From Raphanus sativus (Eukaryota; Streptophyta; Magnoliopsida; Brassicales; Brassicaceae): 64,000 nucleotides of DNA. The stretch is from assembly GCF_000801105.2 (NCBI RefSeq), contig NC_079519.1, positions 34,757,288 to 34,821,287 on the forward strand, written 5' to 3'. A program made the translations under genes and the position numbers. Shown here one piece after another: positions 14,488 to 26,568 of this stretch (the first letter of the stretch is position 1; each line of letters opens with the position of its first letter). The notes beneath the pieces are model-generated. The model ran no database searches, was not told the DNA's origin, and saw only the letters and a program-made list of their open reading frames with translations.

Positions 14488-17400
14488 ATGGTTGCACTTG
14501 ATTCCTATTTCCCCACTACAAGGAAGAAGAAAGTCTACAGTTCGACTTGTATGGGAGTCTACACCTCCGATGTTTCCATCTCACAAGATTACTCTTGTGA
14601 CAGGTGTGCCACTTTCTAGTTACTAATTTTTTAATTTTATTTTTCTAACTGTAAAATTTGTGCTTTCTCAGCTGCGATGATTTGGTGGCAACTGTATCTT
14701 CCGCTCGCTGCGATTTCGATGAACTGTGTGGTGGTCTGGATTCAACCTCGGAGATGAGCTGCAGGTCTAACGGAGAAGGCCGTGAGGTTCAAGAAGCTGG
14801 TGGTGGTGGTGGTGGTGGTAGTGGCACTGCTTCTTCAGCTTCAGGATACACTACCATGTATGCGAGCGGTTGGATGTACGGTAATCAGCAAGGCCGGATG
14901 TGTGGCCCTTATACGCAGCAGCAGCTATTCGATGGCTTATCCACTGGCTTTCTACCTGAGGATCTTCTCGTGTATCCGATTATCAACGGTTATATGCAAA
15001 ACTCCGTGCCGCTTAAGTACTTCAAGCAGTTTCCTGAACACGTCGCCACTGGCTTTGCGTATCTACAGAATGGAGTGATGAATGTAATCCATCAACATGA
15101 GACTCAAACGGAGCATACAACTTCTGCTGCTTGTTTGGTTTCTTCCGATCCTCCACAGCCCTGTTCTAACGGTTCCGGCTTGGATCAGCGTATGTTAAAC
15201 CAGGAGGAAGTGAATTTGTTAGCTTCGTTCATCTCATTGGTAACTTCCTTTCACGGTGATAACTCATTTCATAAATTCATCAGACATGATGCTCGAGTAC
15301 ACGTGAAAGAAACTTGTTGAATTGTTTTTTTTTTGCTAGGGAAGCGAACATGCTTGCTGGTTTCTTGTGGATGCTGAGGGTAGAAATCATGGTCCACATT
15401 CTTTATCGGAGCTTTATAACTGGCAGCAGCGTGGACATGTTTCAGATGCAGCCCTGGTAAGCTGTAAAGAATTGATTAGTTGAAGAATATGCAATTACAG
15501 TGAAGTTGATCGTGATACCTCATTGAAGCCGTGTGGCTGCCTAGCTTTTGCTTATTTATGCATCATCTTATGAGTAGGAAATCTGTGTGATTTTTGTCTT
15601 GTTTCATTGCTCTCTCCGAAGTTCCCTGCCTCTTCTCTACTGTTTTGCATTTACTTCGCAGGGATATATTTTCTCCTCCTTTCTTATCTCTCACGTTGCT
15701 TATAAGTTTTGTTTTGTTTTGCAGATACGGGATGTTGAAAATAAGCTAAGACCAATCACATTAGCGTCGTTAATTGGTGTATGGAGGGAGAAATGCGGTA
15801 GTGAGAATTGTGACGAGTCAGTTTCTGGTGTGAACTTCATATCTGAAGTATCTGAAGAACTCTCTTCTCAGCTTCAGAGTGGAATAATTAAAATAGCTAG
15901 AAGAGCTCTACTCGATGAAATCATTAGTAGCGCAATTTCAGAATTTTTTATAACGAAGAAAAGGGACGAGCATCTCAAGTCTGATCCACCCAGTTCCGCT
16001 GCCAATGTTGTTAAATGCATATCGGTAATTCAGTTTGTTTTTGCGCATTTATATGCACATGCACAACATTTATGCACATACATGCAAATATAAAACTTAT
16101 GGGGCTATCACTGAATCGTAAACTAATTTAGTAACGCTTCATGTGAGCAGTCACAAGTTATCAGTCCGGAGAAAACTGCTGTCTCAACCACTGAAGCAAC
16201 AGGCTGTGAGAACATAAATAATGAGGGGGATCGTAGTCGAATAACTTCAGAGTCGCTCAAATACACTAAATCTGTTGGAAGCACCGAGAACTTTCAGACA
16301 TCTTGCTCAGCTGTATGTGGAACCCTTCACAACAACTGCATGCAAATTATGTGGAATGCTGTCTTTTATGATACTGTGGCAACATATACAACATCTTGGC
16401 GAAAGAACAAACTTTGGTTTCGATCTCCTGATATCCCAACCGTTTCTAGCTTCTGCAAGGGTTCCCATACCAACTACTCAGAAAAACCAGAAGCAGCTGA
16501 GAGTGTCAGTTTATTTCTTTTTTCTACAATTTCTACTCAATGATTGTCGTTTTCACTTATTAGTTTTGCTCATTGATGTGATGAATGGCATTTATGCATA
16601 ATGTTTTGCAGTTTACTTGTAGGGCGGAGTCCTCTTCCCGCAAAACTGCTTACTCTAATGAATTTGACTTAGCTACCAAAGCAGCAAGTTTTCATGAACC
16701 GTCATCTAGGAAAGTAACCTTACCAGACATTGATGGAACGGAAAGCGTTGTAGCAAGCATCTCGGAACACGTAGAACGTGAGCTCTTTTTGTCTCTGGAA
16801 ACTCATCTGACTGATTATATTGGCATTCTCATTGAAGATGGTGCGAACAATGCTGCTACCACTGTCCAAGATGGCAAAATGCACGAGGTAAGGAGAAACA
16901 TTTTTGAAAATTTCCAAGAAAATTATCTCCTCTCTAGTTCGGTTCTTTATTGTGACATGCTAGCGTGTGGATACTGAATTCAAACTGTTGTAAATTGCTG
17001 CAGGAAAACTCGTCATGTTTCCATGATTCCCATTGTAGTCGGGAAAAGTCTGGTGAAAAGGGAGAATCGTCTGAGCAAATCACATCTGAGGATATTGTTG
17101 CTAATATTTTTATGACAGCATTGCAGACATCATCAGACATTCCGGTCAGTGATGAAGTTGATACTCTGGATATTCATGAGCCACCACCACCTGGAAGTGA
17201 AAGCGGCAATACAATGCCATCTCTGCGCTGTAACTTTCGGCCTGTTAGGTGCAAAGAATCCGTTCCTGAGATTGAAGAATATGTTGCAACGGCTCTATGT
17301 AGACAGAAGTTGCATAATGTTGTTATGAAAGATTGGAAATCACTGTTCATGAAGTGTTCTCTTAAGGAATTCCTTGCTTCACAGAAAGGAAGCCATCAGG

Positions 17401-20344
17401 TTTCTCGCAAAGAAACAATGACCCCGAGGAAGCTCAAAGCGATTACTCAGATCAAAAAGCCAGTAAAGTCTAATACATCAAGTCATACAGCAGAGAAGCC
17501 AAAGAAACCATGTGTTAGATCTTCTGAAAAAAGTCTGCTTAAACGATCTAAGAAACCTTCTAAAGATACACCCAGTATAGATTTGTCAGTTAGGAAACCT
17601 AGTCAGCAGAAGATAAGGAATGCTGTCGAGCAGGATCAAAGTATGTATTCTCAGCCTTTATCATCCAGACTAGAGAAACTGCTTTTACCTTATATACTGT
17701 TCTATTATTATTATGCAGTTATCATTAAGAATATGACGAAGGTTCGGAAAGAAAAGGTTGGTAAAGATACTCATATCAAGGTGATATGTGAGAAAAACCA
17801 AGATGTTGGAATGGCAGATGAATTTGATGATGAACTTCTTATAACAAGACTAAGAAGTAAGTTTTCTTTGTACTATATGTGTGACTATGTTTTCATATCA
17901 GGGGTTGTCTTTTTTTTTTTTCCGTTTCATGTTATTTTCGGTGTATCTATTAGGGATATCAAAGAGTAAAACAAAAGAGTTAAGAGAAGGTACAGACGCT
18001 GCAAAATCCTGTGAGGAGATTTCATTGTCTGCTGAAGAATCTGTGGAAACCGTTGGCTGCAGAGACCATGAGGAAAATCTTTCAAATAAATCTTCTCAGA
18101 AAGTGCAAAAAGGTAAAAGACTCTTTTATTTGTTTCCTGTACACTTAACCTCATATCGTCGGGGCTCTTGACCTTCTTTACTATGCACTCCGAGCCTACT
18201 AATTTCATCCTTCCGAAAAGCAGCTCATGTATCAAAGCTAAAGAGAAAGAATGCATCAGAAGTCGAAATAGCACAATCTTGCAGTGGAACAGTCGGAAGA
18301 TTTACTGAGATTTCTGGAAAAGACACTGATGCAGAAAGACTTGGATTTGAAACCAGGGATAATGTTTCCCCTGAACGCCTCAGCAAGAGACGGAAAAGTA
18401 AGATCTCTTTGATTTTTTTTCTCAGGTTTTGGGGATGCATCGTGCAATTAATTTACTAATTTACTATCTCCAGAAGATGCTGCTGCCAAAGGAAAAAAGA
18501 TTGTGGAGAAGTCTGCGTGCAGCGTATCAAAGAAGTCCCTTAAGTGTAAGTTTCTAACTTCGTACTTTGTTATTGTTAGATACTTCAGTTTCTTTATGAG
18601 ATATCTGGCTACTTGAATGCATGGGCCCCAGATTTTAACAATTCAGTATTTTGTTTCATGAAGCATCGGAACCATCAACTCTAAAGAGAAAGCATTCATT
18701 AGATGAAAAAGTCCCCAAGGATTCGGAGAGTGCTGTTGGAAATGAAGGAAAGCTTCCCGGCAATACTTCAAATAAACTGCAAAAAGGCAATTATTTCTTA
18801 AAAGTTTTCACTTTTCAGGTTTCATGGTTCTATTGCTCTCTAATATGTATCACTTACCCTAAACTACATTTATTTGTTGGTTTGTATAGTAGGTCCGAAG
18901 AAATTGATGCTTAAAAAGAAGCTCTTACCAAAACATTCAGCCGAGCTTTCTCCCATTGAGGAATTAGCAGTGGATAGTGACAGACCTACGTCGATTGCAC
19001 TAAAACCATTGGTAAAATTGGGACCGAAAGCAAGCACTAAAAAGGTGTTAGTGCCACTGCCAAAGTCTGATGGATGTGCACGCACATCTATTAATGGCTG
19101 GCATTGGCGTGAATGGTCATTAAAGGCTAGTCCTAAAGAGAGAGCCAGTGTTAGGGGAAGTTCTTGTGGCGTACACACGCAACATTTTGGTTCCAAAATT
19201 AGTTCCTCTCAAAACGTTCTTTCTGCAAGAACTAATAGGGCAAAAATGCGTAATCTTCTAGCTGCTGCCGATGGGGCTGACCTCTTAAAAATTTCTCAGT
19301 TGAAGGTGAAAAAAAAGAGATTTCTTTTTTGAGTCACATATCCGTGTGGTGTTGATATATTTTTTCTTTTATTTTTATTTTTTGTCATGACGGTGACAGG
19401 CTAGGAAAAAGCGTTTGCGGTTTCAACAAAGCAAAATTCATGATTGGGGTCTTGTCGCACTTGAACCAATTGATGCAGAGGACTTTGTGATCGAATATGT
19501 TGGAGAGTTGATACGTTCTTCTGTAAGTATGGCTTACCTTATCATGTGTTCCATTGAATTGATTTATTGTAGGTAGTAAATATGTACAGTATCTTAGCTT
19601 CTTTGATGAACCTTTTGATGTTCTACTTAAGGACAGACTATTATGTGCGCTCTATTTCAGTTTGATCATGATTGTGGTTCAATATGTTAAATCTCCTAGA
19701 TATCTGAGATTCGTGAACGCCAATATGAAAAGATGGGAATAGGAAGCAGTTATCTATTCAGGCTTGACGATGGCTATGTGGTTAGTCACCTGTGTAATTC
19801 TTATCTTATTTATGTTTTCATTTTTTAGTGTCGCTTCTGAATTAATTGTTGCTTACTGTGAATCTTAGATAGATGCCACAAAGCGAGGTGGCATAGCAAG
19901 GTTTATAAACCATTCATGTGAGGTAATTGCATAGTATGAATGGGTAATTTGTTTTGTGGATTCCGGGTGGTCTCTTATAGAAGACATTTGGTTTATGCAG
20001 CCTAATTGTTACACCAAGATTATAAGCGTGGACGGTAAGAAGAAGATATTTATTTATGCGAAACGGCATATTGACGCTGGTGAAGAAATATGTTACAACT
20101 ACAAATTCCCGCTTGAGGACAACAAAATCCCCTGTAACTGTAAAGCGCCAAAGTAAGTTCATATTTTGATGCCTCCTTCTCTAATCAATCATCCGTTCAT
20201 ATTTTGATGCCTCCTTCTCTAATCAATCATCCACAGTGTGGTGATGATTTGTTTATTTTCTTGTTTATATTATTGTTGATATGCTGTGCTTGTATTTAAG
20301 TATGTGTTGCTTTCGTGAGTAGGTGCCGTGGATCGCTGAACTAG
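14488..20344 (+). CDS. ATXR7: ATXR7-type SET-domain histone methyltransferase
   Basis: Nuclear H3K4 methyltransferase related to yeast Set1; in Arabidopsis it promotes FLC expression. Eighteen exons with coherent phases: 14488-14603, 14672-15239, 15340-15456, 15725-16024, 16151-16504, 16612-16887, 17004-17640, 17719-17856, 17954-18112, 18224-18397, 18474-18545, 18664-18786, 18893-19305, 19400-19522, 19700-19780, 19869-19922, 20001-20152 and 20323-20344, giving 1292 residues. A GYF-like module (SGWMYG...[12 protein letters not shown]) lies at about residues 104-165, a second similar one ([20 protein letters not shown]) in exon 3, then a long Lys/Ser-rich middle. The SET domain covers about 1150-1290 with [11 protein letters not shown] and YNYKFP, and ends in a post-SET CNCKAPKC motif and GSLN. 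Intron 12 uses a GC donor at 18787. The start MVALDSYFP matches my memory of the Arabidopsis protein. Confidence 0.93.
20157..20232 (+). repeat. Perfect 38-bp tandem duplication in ATXR7 intron 17
   Basis: Two adjacent identical units, 20157-20194 and 20195-20232, beginning GTTCATATTTTGATGCCTCC. The first unit starts four bases after the 5' splice GT at 20153-20154. Confidence 0.95.
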
Positions 20345-22644
20345 GAGGGGGATGAGGTTGGTAGAAGAAACTGAATCAGGTGTGTGCACAATTTAAACAT
20401 ATCTTGTAGATTTGAATTTAGAAGGCAATAAATTGGAATCAGTTTACTGATAAGCTAAACTTGACTTGTTTAGAAGGTTTTTTTGGGTTGAAGTGAAGAA
20501 GCTGGACGAATCTACCTTTTGCAGTATAAATCTCCAGCAGGCAGCAGCAGATGAGTCTCCTCTCTTTGAACACAAACTGTAACCATTTCATCCCACATAC
20601 TAACACTTATAAATAACTGCAATTTTTTCTGTTATTTTCTTTTTGATACTTTACTAGTTTTCTTTTGTTGTTGTGGTCATCTACAACGAAAAAAATTTAA
20701 TGCCAAGTTGATAATAAATTTATTTTATTATTATAATAAACTTAATTCGTTATGAATTTAAAGAAACAAGACTAACCTTTATTGTGTTTCGTGCAACAAA
20801 ACAGAAATTTATTATTGTTAAGCATTTTTAGCTGTCCATTGTGAAAAACGGGCCAACTTATAGAAATTAGATCTTTGTTGATTGGTTTCATTTGAGCAGA
20901 AAAAGGAGAAAAGAGACTACCACTGTTGTGGCTTAATGAAAGCTTTTTTTTTTTTGAAACTCAGCTTAATGAAAGCTAAAAGGTTGTTTCTAAGCGTTAA
21001 ATCATCTTATTTATATATATTTTTGGGTTGCGTTAATATAACATGTATTGTTTTATTTCATATTTTAATATTTTGTTTTGGTTTGCAGGAATTGTAAGAA
21101 AAAAAAAGATTAGCAATGTGATAATTCCATTTCCACAACCCCATTGTGCTTGATATGGTATGTATAATGTTATATATGTATCCTTCCCTTTTTTTTAATT
21201 TCTTACGATTGCAATTTATTGGACACTGACATTTGGTGATTTTAATTTTAACTAAATTGAGAAAAGCAAAATTGCTTCATCAGACGCGAAATGGACAGGC
21301 TTACTTTTGCTCTATCTAGTTAAAAGGCAAAAAAAATTTTTTTGGGGAAAAAATTGGAGTAGTGTTCCCTTTCTTTCCCCCTCACTGTTTGGGTTTTGCC
21401 AAAGAATAATTTGTTCATCGACTTCGTTTCTTGTCGTTGGGGTACCAGATTTTCTCTGTCTGTAGTTTGAAACTATGTATTATATAAATTAAAATATTTG
21501 TATCATTAAAACACACATACAATAGAGATGGTGCCAGTTAGTGTGTGAGAATTGCATTTGCCTTTTTTTATTTTGGTTACATATATATCATCATACATAA
21601 AAGATTATTAATTACGTAGAAACTACATAAGTATTTTTGGCGTGTTTAAAGTAGTTTTGAACGAGTGATGCGTGTGTTGATTGTTGGTACTGCATGCATG
21701 TATTGAATAGTCTTTTTGGTAATTCATCTTAGTTTTATGCTTAACAATAGTCTTGTAACTTTATGTAGGAACAACCGAACAACAATCTCTTGTTGTCAAG
21801 TTTGTCTTAACTAATGATATAGCATGTCTCTTGTTCTCCTTTTGAAACATGTGTTTTCATCTTCTAAATTTGGTGACTACATTTCTTGTTTTGCAGTTTA
21901 CCATATAGCATTCGAATAATTTTGAGAATCCTCACATGTTTCAATATTCTATAATATGTAAGAAGACTCACCTTTAGTGTTCCTTTTTTTTGTCGGAGAA
22001 ATAATCTTCATAAGGCATGTAGAATTGTATAGTCTTTCTCGGTTTGTAATATCATAATCATCCAGTAGTGAAAAAAAATTTGTTAAATTGTTTTTGTTTA
22101 CATTGACATAGAATCAACTATACCCGACAAAGGTAGACAATTTTGCACGTGGTGCTCAAAGTCATCCTTATAAAATTTTACATGATGAGTTAATAATAGG
22201 ATTTAACCAATGTGGACGTAGTCTATGTGAACTATGAAAATAGGTGGCTGAGTGTCTGGTCTTGCTCTTTTGGATTTTTACATGATGAGAGTTAATACTG
22301 ACATTAAATTGTAGATGAATTTTGGTAGATTCTCGTAGCCATGCTCTTTTGGATTTCACATGATAAGTTAACAATGACAATTAAGTGATCATTCAGTTAA
22401 TCCATGAAACTGAAGATGCAAAGATCAGGTGGACATCTTGAATCTTTTACAAGTTCGGCAGCAAGCACTAACATAATGTGATAATAACGAGTATGCGGGT
22501 GAAATGATCCAGATGAGACATGGCTAAAAACTTAAAGACTGGATTGACGATCAAATCAGAGTTAATGCAGTGATCAATTAGAGAGAGAATATAGAGCTAC
22601 ATCTTAAAATTACTTTAAAATATATTTTTTTGGACAAGAGATAA

Positions 22645-22965
22645 AAATGGAAGAATTGGGTACTAATTCCAGTTTACAGTGGGTAGATTCTGTTGGTGAT
22701 TTCATGAATTACAATGCGAAATATTTTTTTCCGAGTGTATTTGATCATTTGGATTATAGCTCTGGTAACTAATGTTAAGAAAAATGCGTCAGCGAGGGAT
22801 TTTCTACAATTTGTTAGTAAGATGGATCAGAGGTTTTCTCCAAACGGTTTATACAGAGACGAAGACGGTGAGTGTGATTTGGACATCAGCAACAGAGATT
22901 ACGATGACTTGAAAGAGAAGCAAAGCTCCACCATTTATGTACATGCTTTGAACCAGATAGTCTGA
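22645..22965 (+). pseudogene. Unrecognised coding-like remnant, frame broken
   Basis: A reading starting at an ATG near 22648 (MEELGTNSSLQWVDSVGDF...) stops near 22773. A second frame then runs to 22965 through RDFLQFVSKMDQRFSPNGLY and NRDYDDLKEKQSSTIYVHAL. Base composition is closer to coding sequence than the surrounding DNA. I do not recognise the family, and no intron model joins the two parts cleanly, so this may be a captured or decayed gene fragment. Low confidence. Confidence 0.3.
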
Positions 22966-22998
22966 CCATGGCTAACATAACAATCAAGATTGAGAGGG

Positions 22999-23125
22999 AT
23001 CGTTACGACTTTGCGATTAAGTGGTAAGGAAATGGATTTTGGACACTAACATGTTTTACGTCATTTGGTGCATAAAGTAAGTTACATTGTCCTTTGACAA
23101 CCACAAAAATATGAGCCTTGAAATA
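22999..23125 (+). mobile_element. tRNA-derived SINE-like element, copy 3
   Basis: GCGATTAAGTGGTAAGG aligns with the A-box region of copy 2, and the downstream ACATTGTCC and CACAAAAATATGAGCC align with its 3' half. The B box is decayed. It lies directly after the orphan coding-like patch. Confidence 0.45.
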
Positions 23126-23715
23126 CTCCAGATTAATAAAAGGAGACTGACGTGGATCTGCAAAACCGACGATTTTTAAGAAAGAGACATCAACGGTTCA
23201 GTGACAAAAAAAAAAAAAGAGACATCAACGGTTAAGACAAGGAGATAGGGCGAAGCAGTGAAAATCAATATGCATTTGATAGCATTTACCTAATAATTTT
23301 GAAAGGCAGTGTAAATGCGTGTTAATATTTAAAAAAAAATGATTTTATCTCCTATATGTTATTTGTAAAATGATTTTATACATGTCATATATACAATTAA
23401 TTTCATTAAAAAGACAGAACATATTAGAAATGATAACATACCTTATGTTTAAATGTAACATGGACAATGACATTTAATGTTGATTTATATTTTTGATAAA
23501 TTTTTTAAAATTGATAATAATTCATATGTTATTATTAAAATAAATATATATTCAAATATATATTAAATCTAATAGTTATATAAATATAACAATATTTTAT
23601 AATTTTTAAATATTATTTAATTTTATTTTTATAATTATACAATTTATTACTATATTTTCAAAATTTTATACAACTTTTTTGAAAAAACTATAAATTTTTA
23701 TCAATATACTACTAT

Positions 23716-25049
23716 CTATTCTATTAATTCTTCAACATGTCCAATTGATTAAAGGTTGTGTCCAATATAAAATATAATGAATCTAAATAATTATCTAGAT
23801 ATATTATGTAATTACCTTTATTAAAAAAATTGTAACTTCCACGTTGGTTTCCTAAATCTGTAACTTCCACCTATATGTTACGTAATATGCGGTTATTTTT
23901 TTCTTTTGGAATCCATCAGAATAAATTCAGTTCCAGTAATTATTATTATTCATAAAATAATTTTGTAATGCTTCTAAGATGTATGCATATTTTGTAAAGT
24001 CACCCTTTAATTCCAAAATATTAGTGGTTCACTACTTATTACAAACTGTGGACAACCTTACGTAGTTCAATAAATAAAAATTATATCATTTGGAAACAAT
24101 AATATTGATACTTTACATTAATAAATATTATGTCCACTATAAAAATTAATGGAAATGAACTGTGGTTTAATTAAGATAATATAATACAATTTAGATTCTG
24201 ATCAACATTTCAAAGAGTGAGTATATTTTTGGTTTTACATTTTCTAGAAATTCAATATATTTGTATCTTTTTAATCATATTTGTGTAGAATATTTTTCTT
24301 AACTGATTAGTAAAAAGTTTTAATAATTTTATAAAATAGCTGGACTATTAATAGGTCATTTTTCTAATTTAATAATATAGTTTATAAATATATCAGTATT
24401 AAAAAGTAATTTTTAAAAATTTAAATTTTTTTTAAAATTTAAATTATTTATATTTCATTTCACATAAAATATAATTTAAACATTTTCTACAACAAATTAG
24501 AGTTACGCTATATAATTCAAATACAACTAGATTCTGATCCGCTCTTAAAAAGGCGGGTATATTTTTTGTTTTATATTTTTAAAAAAAATTATATTTGTGT
24601 GTTTTAATCGTATCTGTGTTTTTTTGTATAATATTTCTTCTAAATAGTTAATAGTTTTAATCTATTTTATTAAATAGTTGGATCACACCTATATCAATAG
24701 GTCATGTTCATGTTTTAAGATCTGCGGATATAAGTTTTGTTATATTTAGTATAGGTCAATAGGTCATGTTCATATGTTCACCTATACCAATAGGAGATAA
24801 AAATACTTATGTTGGACATGACTTTTATCAATTAATAATTATCTAAATATCTAACTAAAACATTGAAATTAAATTTTAAATTTATAAAAAAATAACAATT
24901 TAAATAAAATTGAATTATATCAATCACCTATAGGTTCAACATGCACCCTCTGGTTTTAACGGTTTTTGTGGGTTTTATCAAATTTTTAGTTGATGAATCT
25001 ATTCTATTAATTCTTCAACATGACCAATTGATGCAAGGTTATGTCCAAT
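23716..25049 (+). repeat. Dispersed direct repeat pair
   Basis: A 51-bp motif beginning CTATTCTATTAATTCTTCAA occurs at 23716-23766 and 24999-25049 with a few differences. Downstream bases also share TGTAACTTCC. Probably parts of two copies of one non-autonomous element. Confidence 0.6.
24527..24620 (-). mobile_element. Helitron 3' terminus, minus orientation
   Basis: Read on the minus strand, a GC-rich hairpin (CCGCC...GCGG) is followed by ATCAGAAT and the terminal CTAG (24530-24527) with a flanking T, the Helitron CTRR/T rule. The element body extends to higher coordinates. A related, more decayed terminus lies at about 24191. Confidence 0.6.
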
Positions 25050-25425
25050 TATTTATTTATTTTAGTTACAGAAATAATATTGAATAGATTAATAATATTG
25101 AATTTTGTAACTTCCCCTTTAGTGCCAATATTCTCGCAACCACTTTCGTATTATACACATATAGTACTCGACAATTATAAAATGTATTCAGCATCTGATA
25201 ATAAATATCTACATGGTCGACTAATATGTACATATAAATTCGGTTATTTTAAATGATTATTTTATCAACATATAATAGCTTACCTGTTCAGTGCAAATGT
25301 AAGAATTTTGCGTGTTCAAAAATATTTTAAAATTATTATAAAATTAAGTTTTAAATCTTAAAAAATATAAAAATATTATAAGTTACTAATAAAAAGTAAA
25401 TTAGTATTCCTATTTAATATTATTA

Positions 25426-25490
25426 CTAGATTATGACATGCCCTTTCAAAGGGCAGATATGTTTTTTGTTTAAAAATTTTCTGAAAATTT
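25426..25490 (-). mobile_element. Helitron 3' terminus, minus orientation
   Basis: The minus strand reads a GCCCTTTGAAAGGGC hairpin (25440-25454), then about ten bases, then CTAG (25429-25426) followed by T. Subterminal ACAAAAAACATAT resembles the other termini in this region. Confidence 0.6.
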
Positions 25491-25589
25491 TAATTTTATG
25501 TTTCAATTTTTTATAGTCATTTTATAATTATAATTTTTTATAGATATATGTGTGGTTCAATTATTTTAATAAAATAGATTAAAACCTCT

Positions 25590-25735
25590 TATTAACCATT
25601 TAGGAGAAATATTATACCAAGAAAATCACAAATATGACTAAAATCACAAATATGACTTAAGAACAAAAATATAAAAATTAAATTTCTAAAAATATATAAA
25701 ACAAAAAATATATCCGCCCTTTTAAGGCGGGTCAA
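25590..25735 (+). mobile_element. Truncated Helitron-like terminus
   Basis: AAACAAAAAATATAT followed by the palindrome CCGCCCTTTTAAGGCGGG (25714-25731), as in the terminus at 26050, but the CTAG end is missing. An 18-bp tandem unit (AAAATCACAAATATGACT) sits near its left end. Confidence 0.45.
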
Positions 25736-25934
25736 AAAAATATAATCTCCCGATAACCGCAAAATTAAGCGGAGCAAATACAAAATTATTTTTTGCGGAT
25801 TATGCGGGTCAGACTTTTTGACCAAAAGAAATTGAAATCCGCAGGTTGACGGGTCAGCGAACCAGGTTTAACCCACAATCCAATCCTAACCGAACGTATA
25901 CCAGATCAATTTTAAATTGCAATTATTTAATAAA

Positions 25935-26050
25935 ATGTATTTTGATTACGACTTATTCACAAATATAACCATAAAACACACACACAAATATGGAAATTAA
26001 AATTAAAACAAAAAATATACCCGCCCTTTTAAGGGCGGATCAGAATCTAG
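25935..26050 (+). mobile_element. Helitron 3' terminus, plus orientation
   Basis: The perfect 18-bp palindrome CCGCCCTTTTAAGGGCGG (26021-26038) is followed by ATCAGAAT and CTAG (26047-26050) with T next. This is a textbook Helitron 3' end. The 5' boundary cannot be placed. Confidence 0.7.
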
Positions 26051-26568
26051 TTCATGATTAAATCAGTGACAGAGTATTTTAGTAAACCATCTGGTGGAAC
26101 ATTTACGTATTTTTGGTGAACCAGTCTGTTATAATCTGTACACAAATATAAGCAATGCACACTGGATAAACACAAAAGACAAAACTTTCCCCATGAGTTG
26201 ATCATTTTCTAGTGACCCCAATGTTTTATCCTACTAGTCCAATGATCATCTCCAATGTTCACTGATGAGTGATCGATTTAAATAAGCAGTTACAGCTGCA
26301 TAAATTTTTGCATGATCCAGTTAAATAAAGGTAAACTAATTTGGTGCTCTGTTTTGTTATTCTAAAAATACGAAGTAGAACAAGAGATGAATACTATAGA
26401 TACTGATGTTAAGATGATCACAAAGAAGTATACAGTACTCTTGTATCACAGCTCTAAGGATAACCTCTGATGAAGCTTCTTCCTTCCGAGCCTTATGATG
26501 TCTCTGTAGTATCGTATCTATGGCACATGTCTTCAACTACACATTACATTACAAGCCAAACCTGTGGA

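Larger units (their letters stand above)
20345..26568. other. 6.2-kb transposon-rich gap, ATXR7 to SPP
   Basis: The ATXR7 3' UTR occupies roughly the first 250 bases. The rest is very AT-rich. It contains an orphan coding-like patch at 22645-22965, a SINE-like copy near 23000, a 51-bp direct repeat pair (23716-23766 and 24999-25049), and several Helitron 3' termini between 24190 and 26050. From about 26380 it is probably SPP 3' flank and UTR. Confidence 0.6.
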
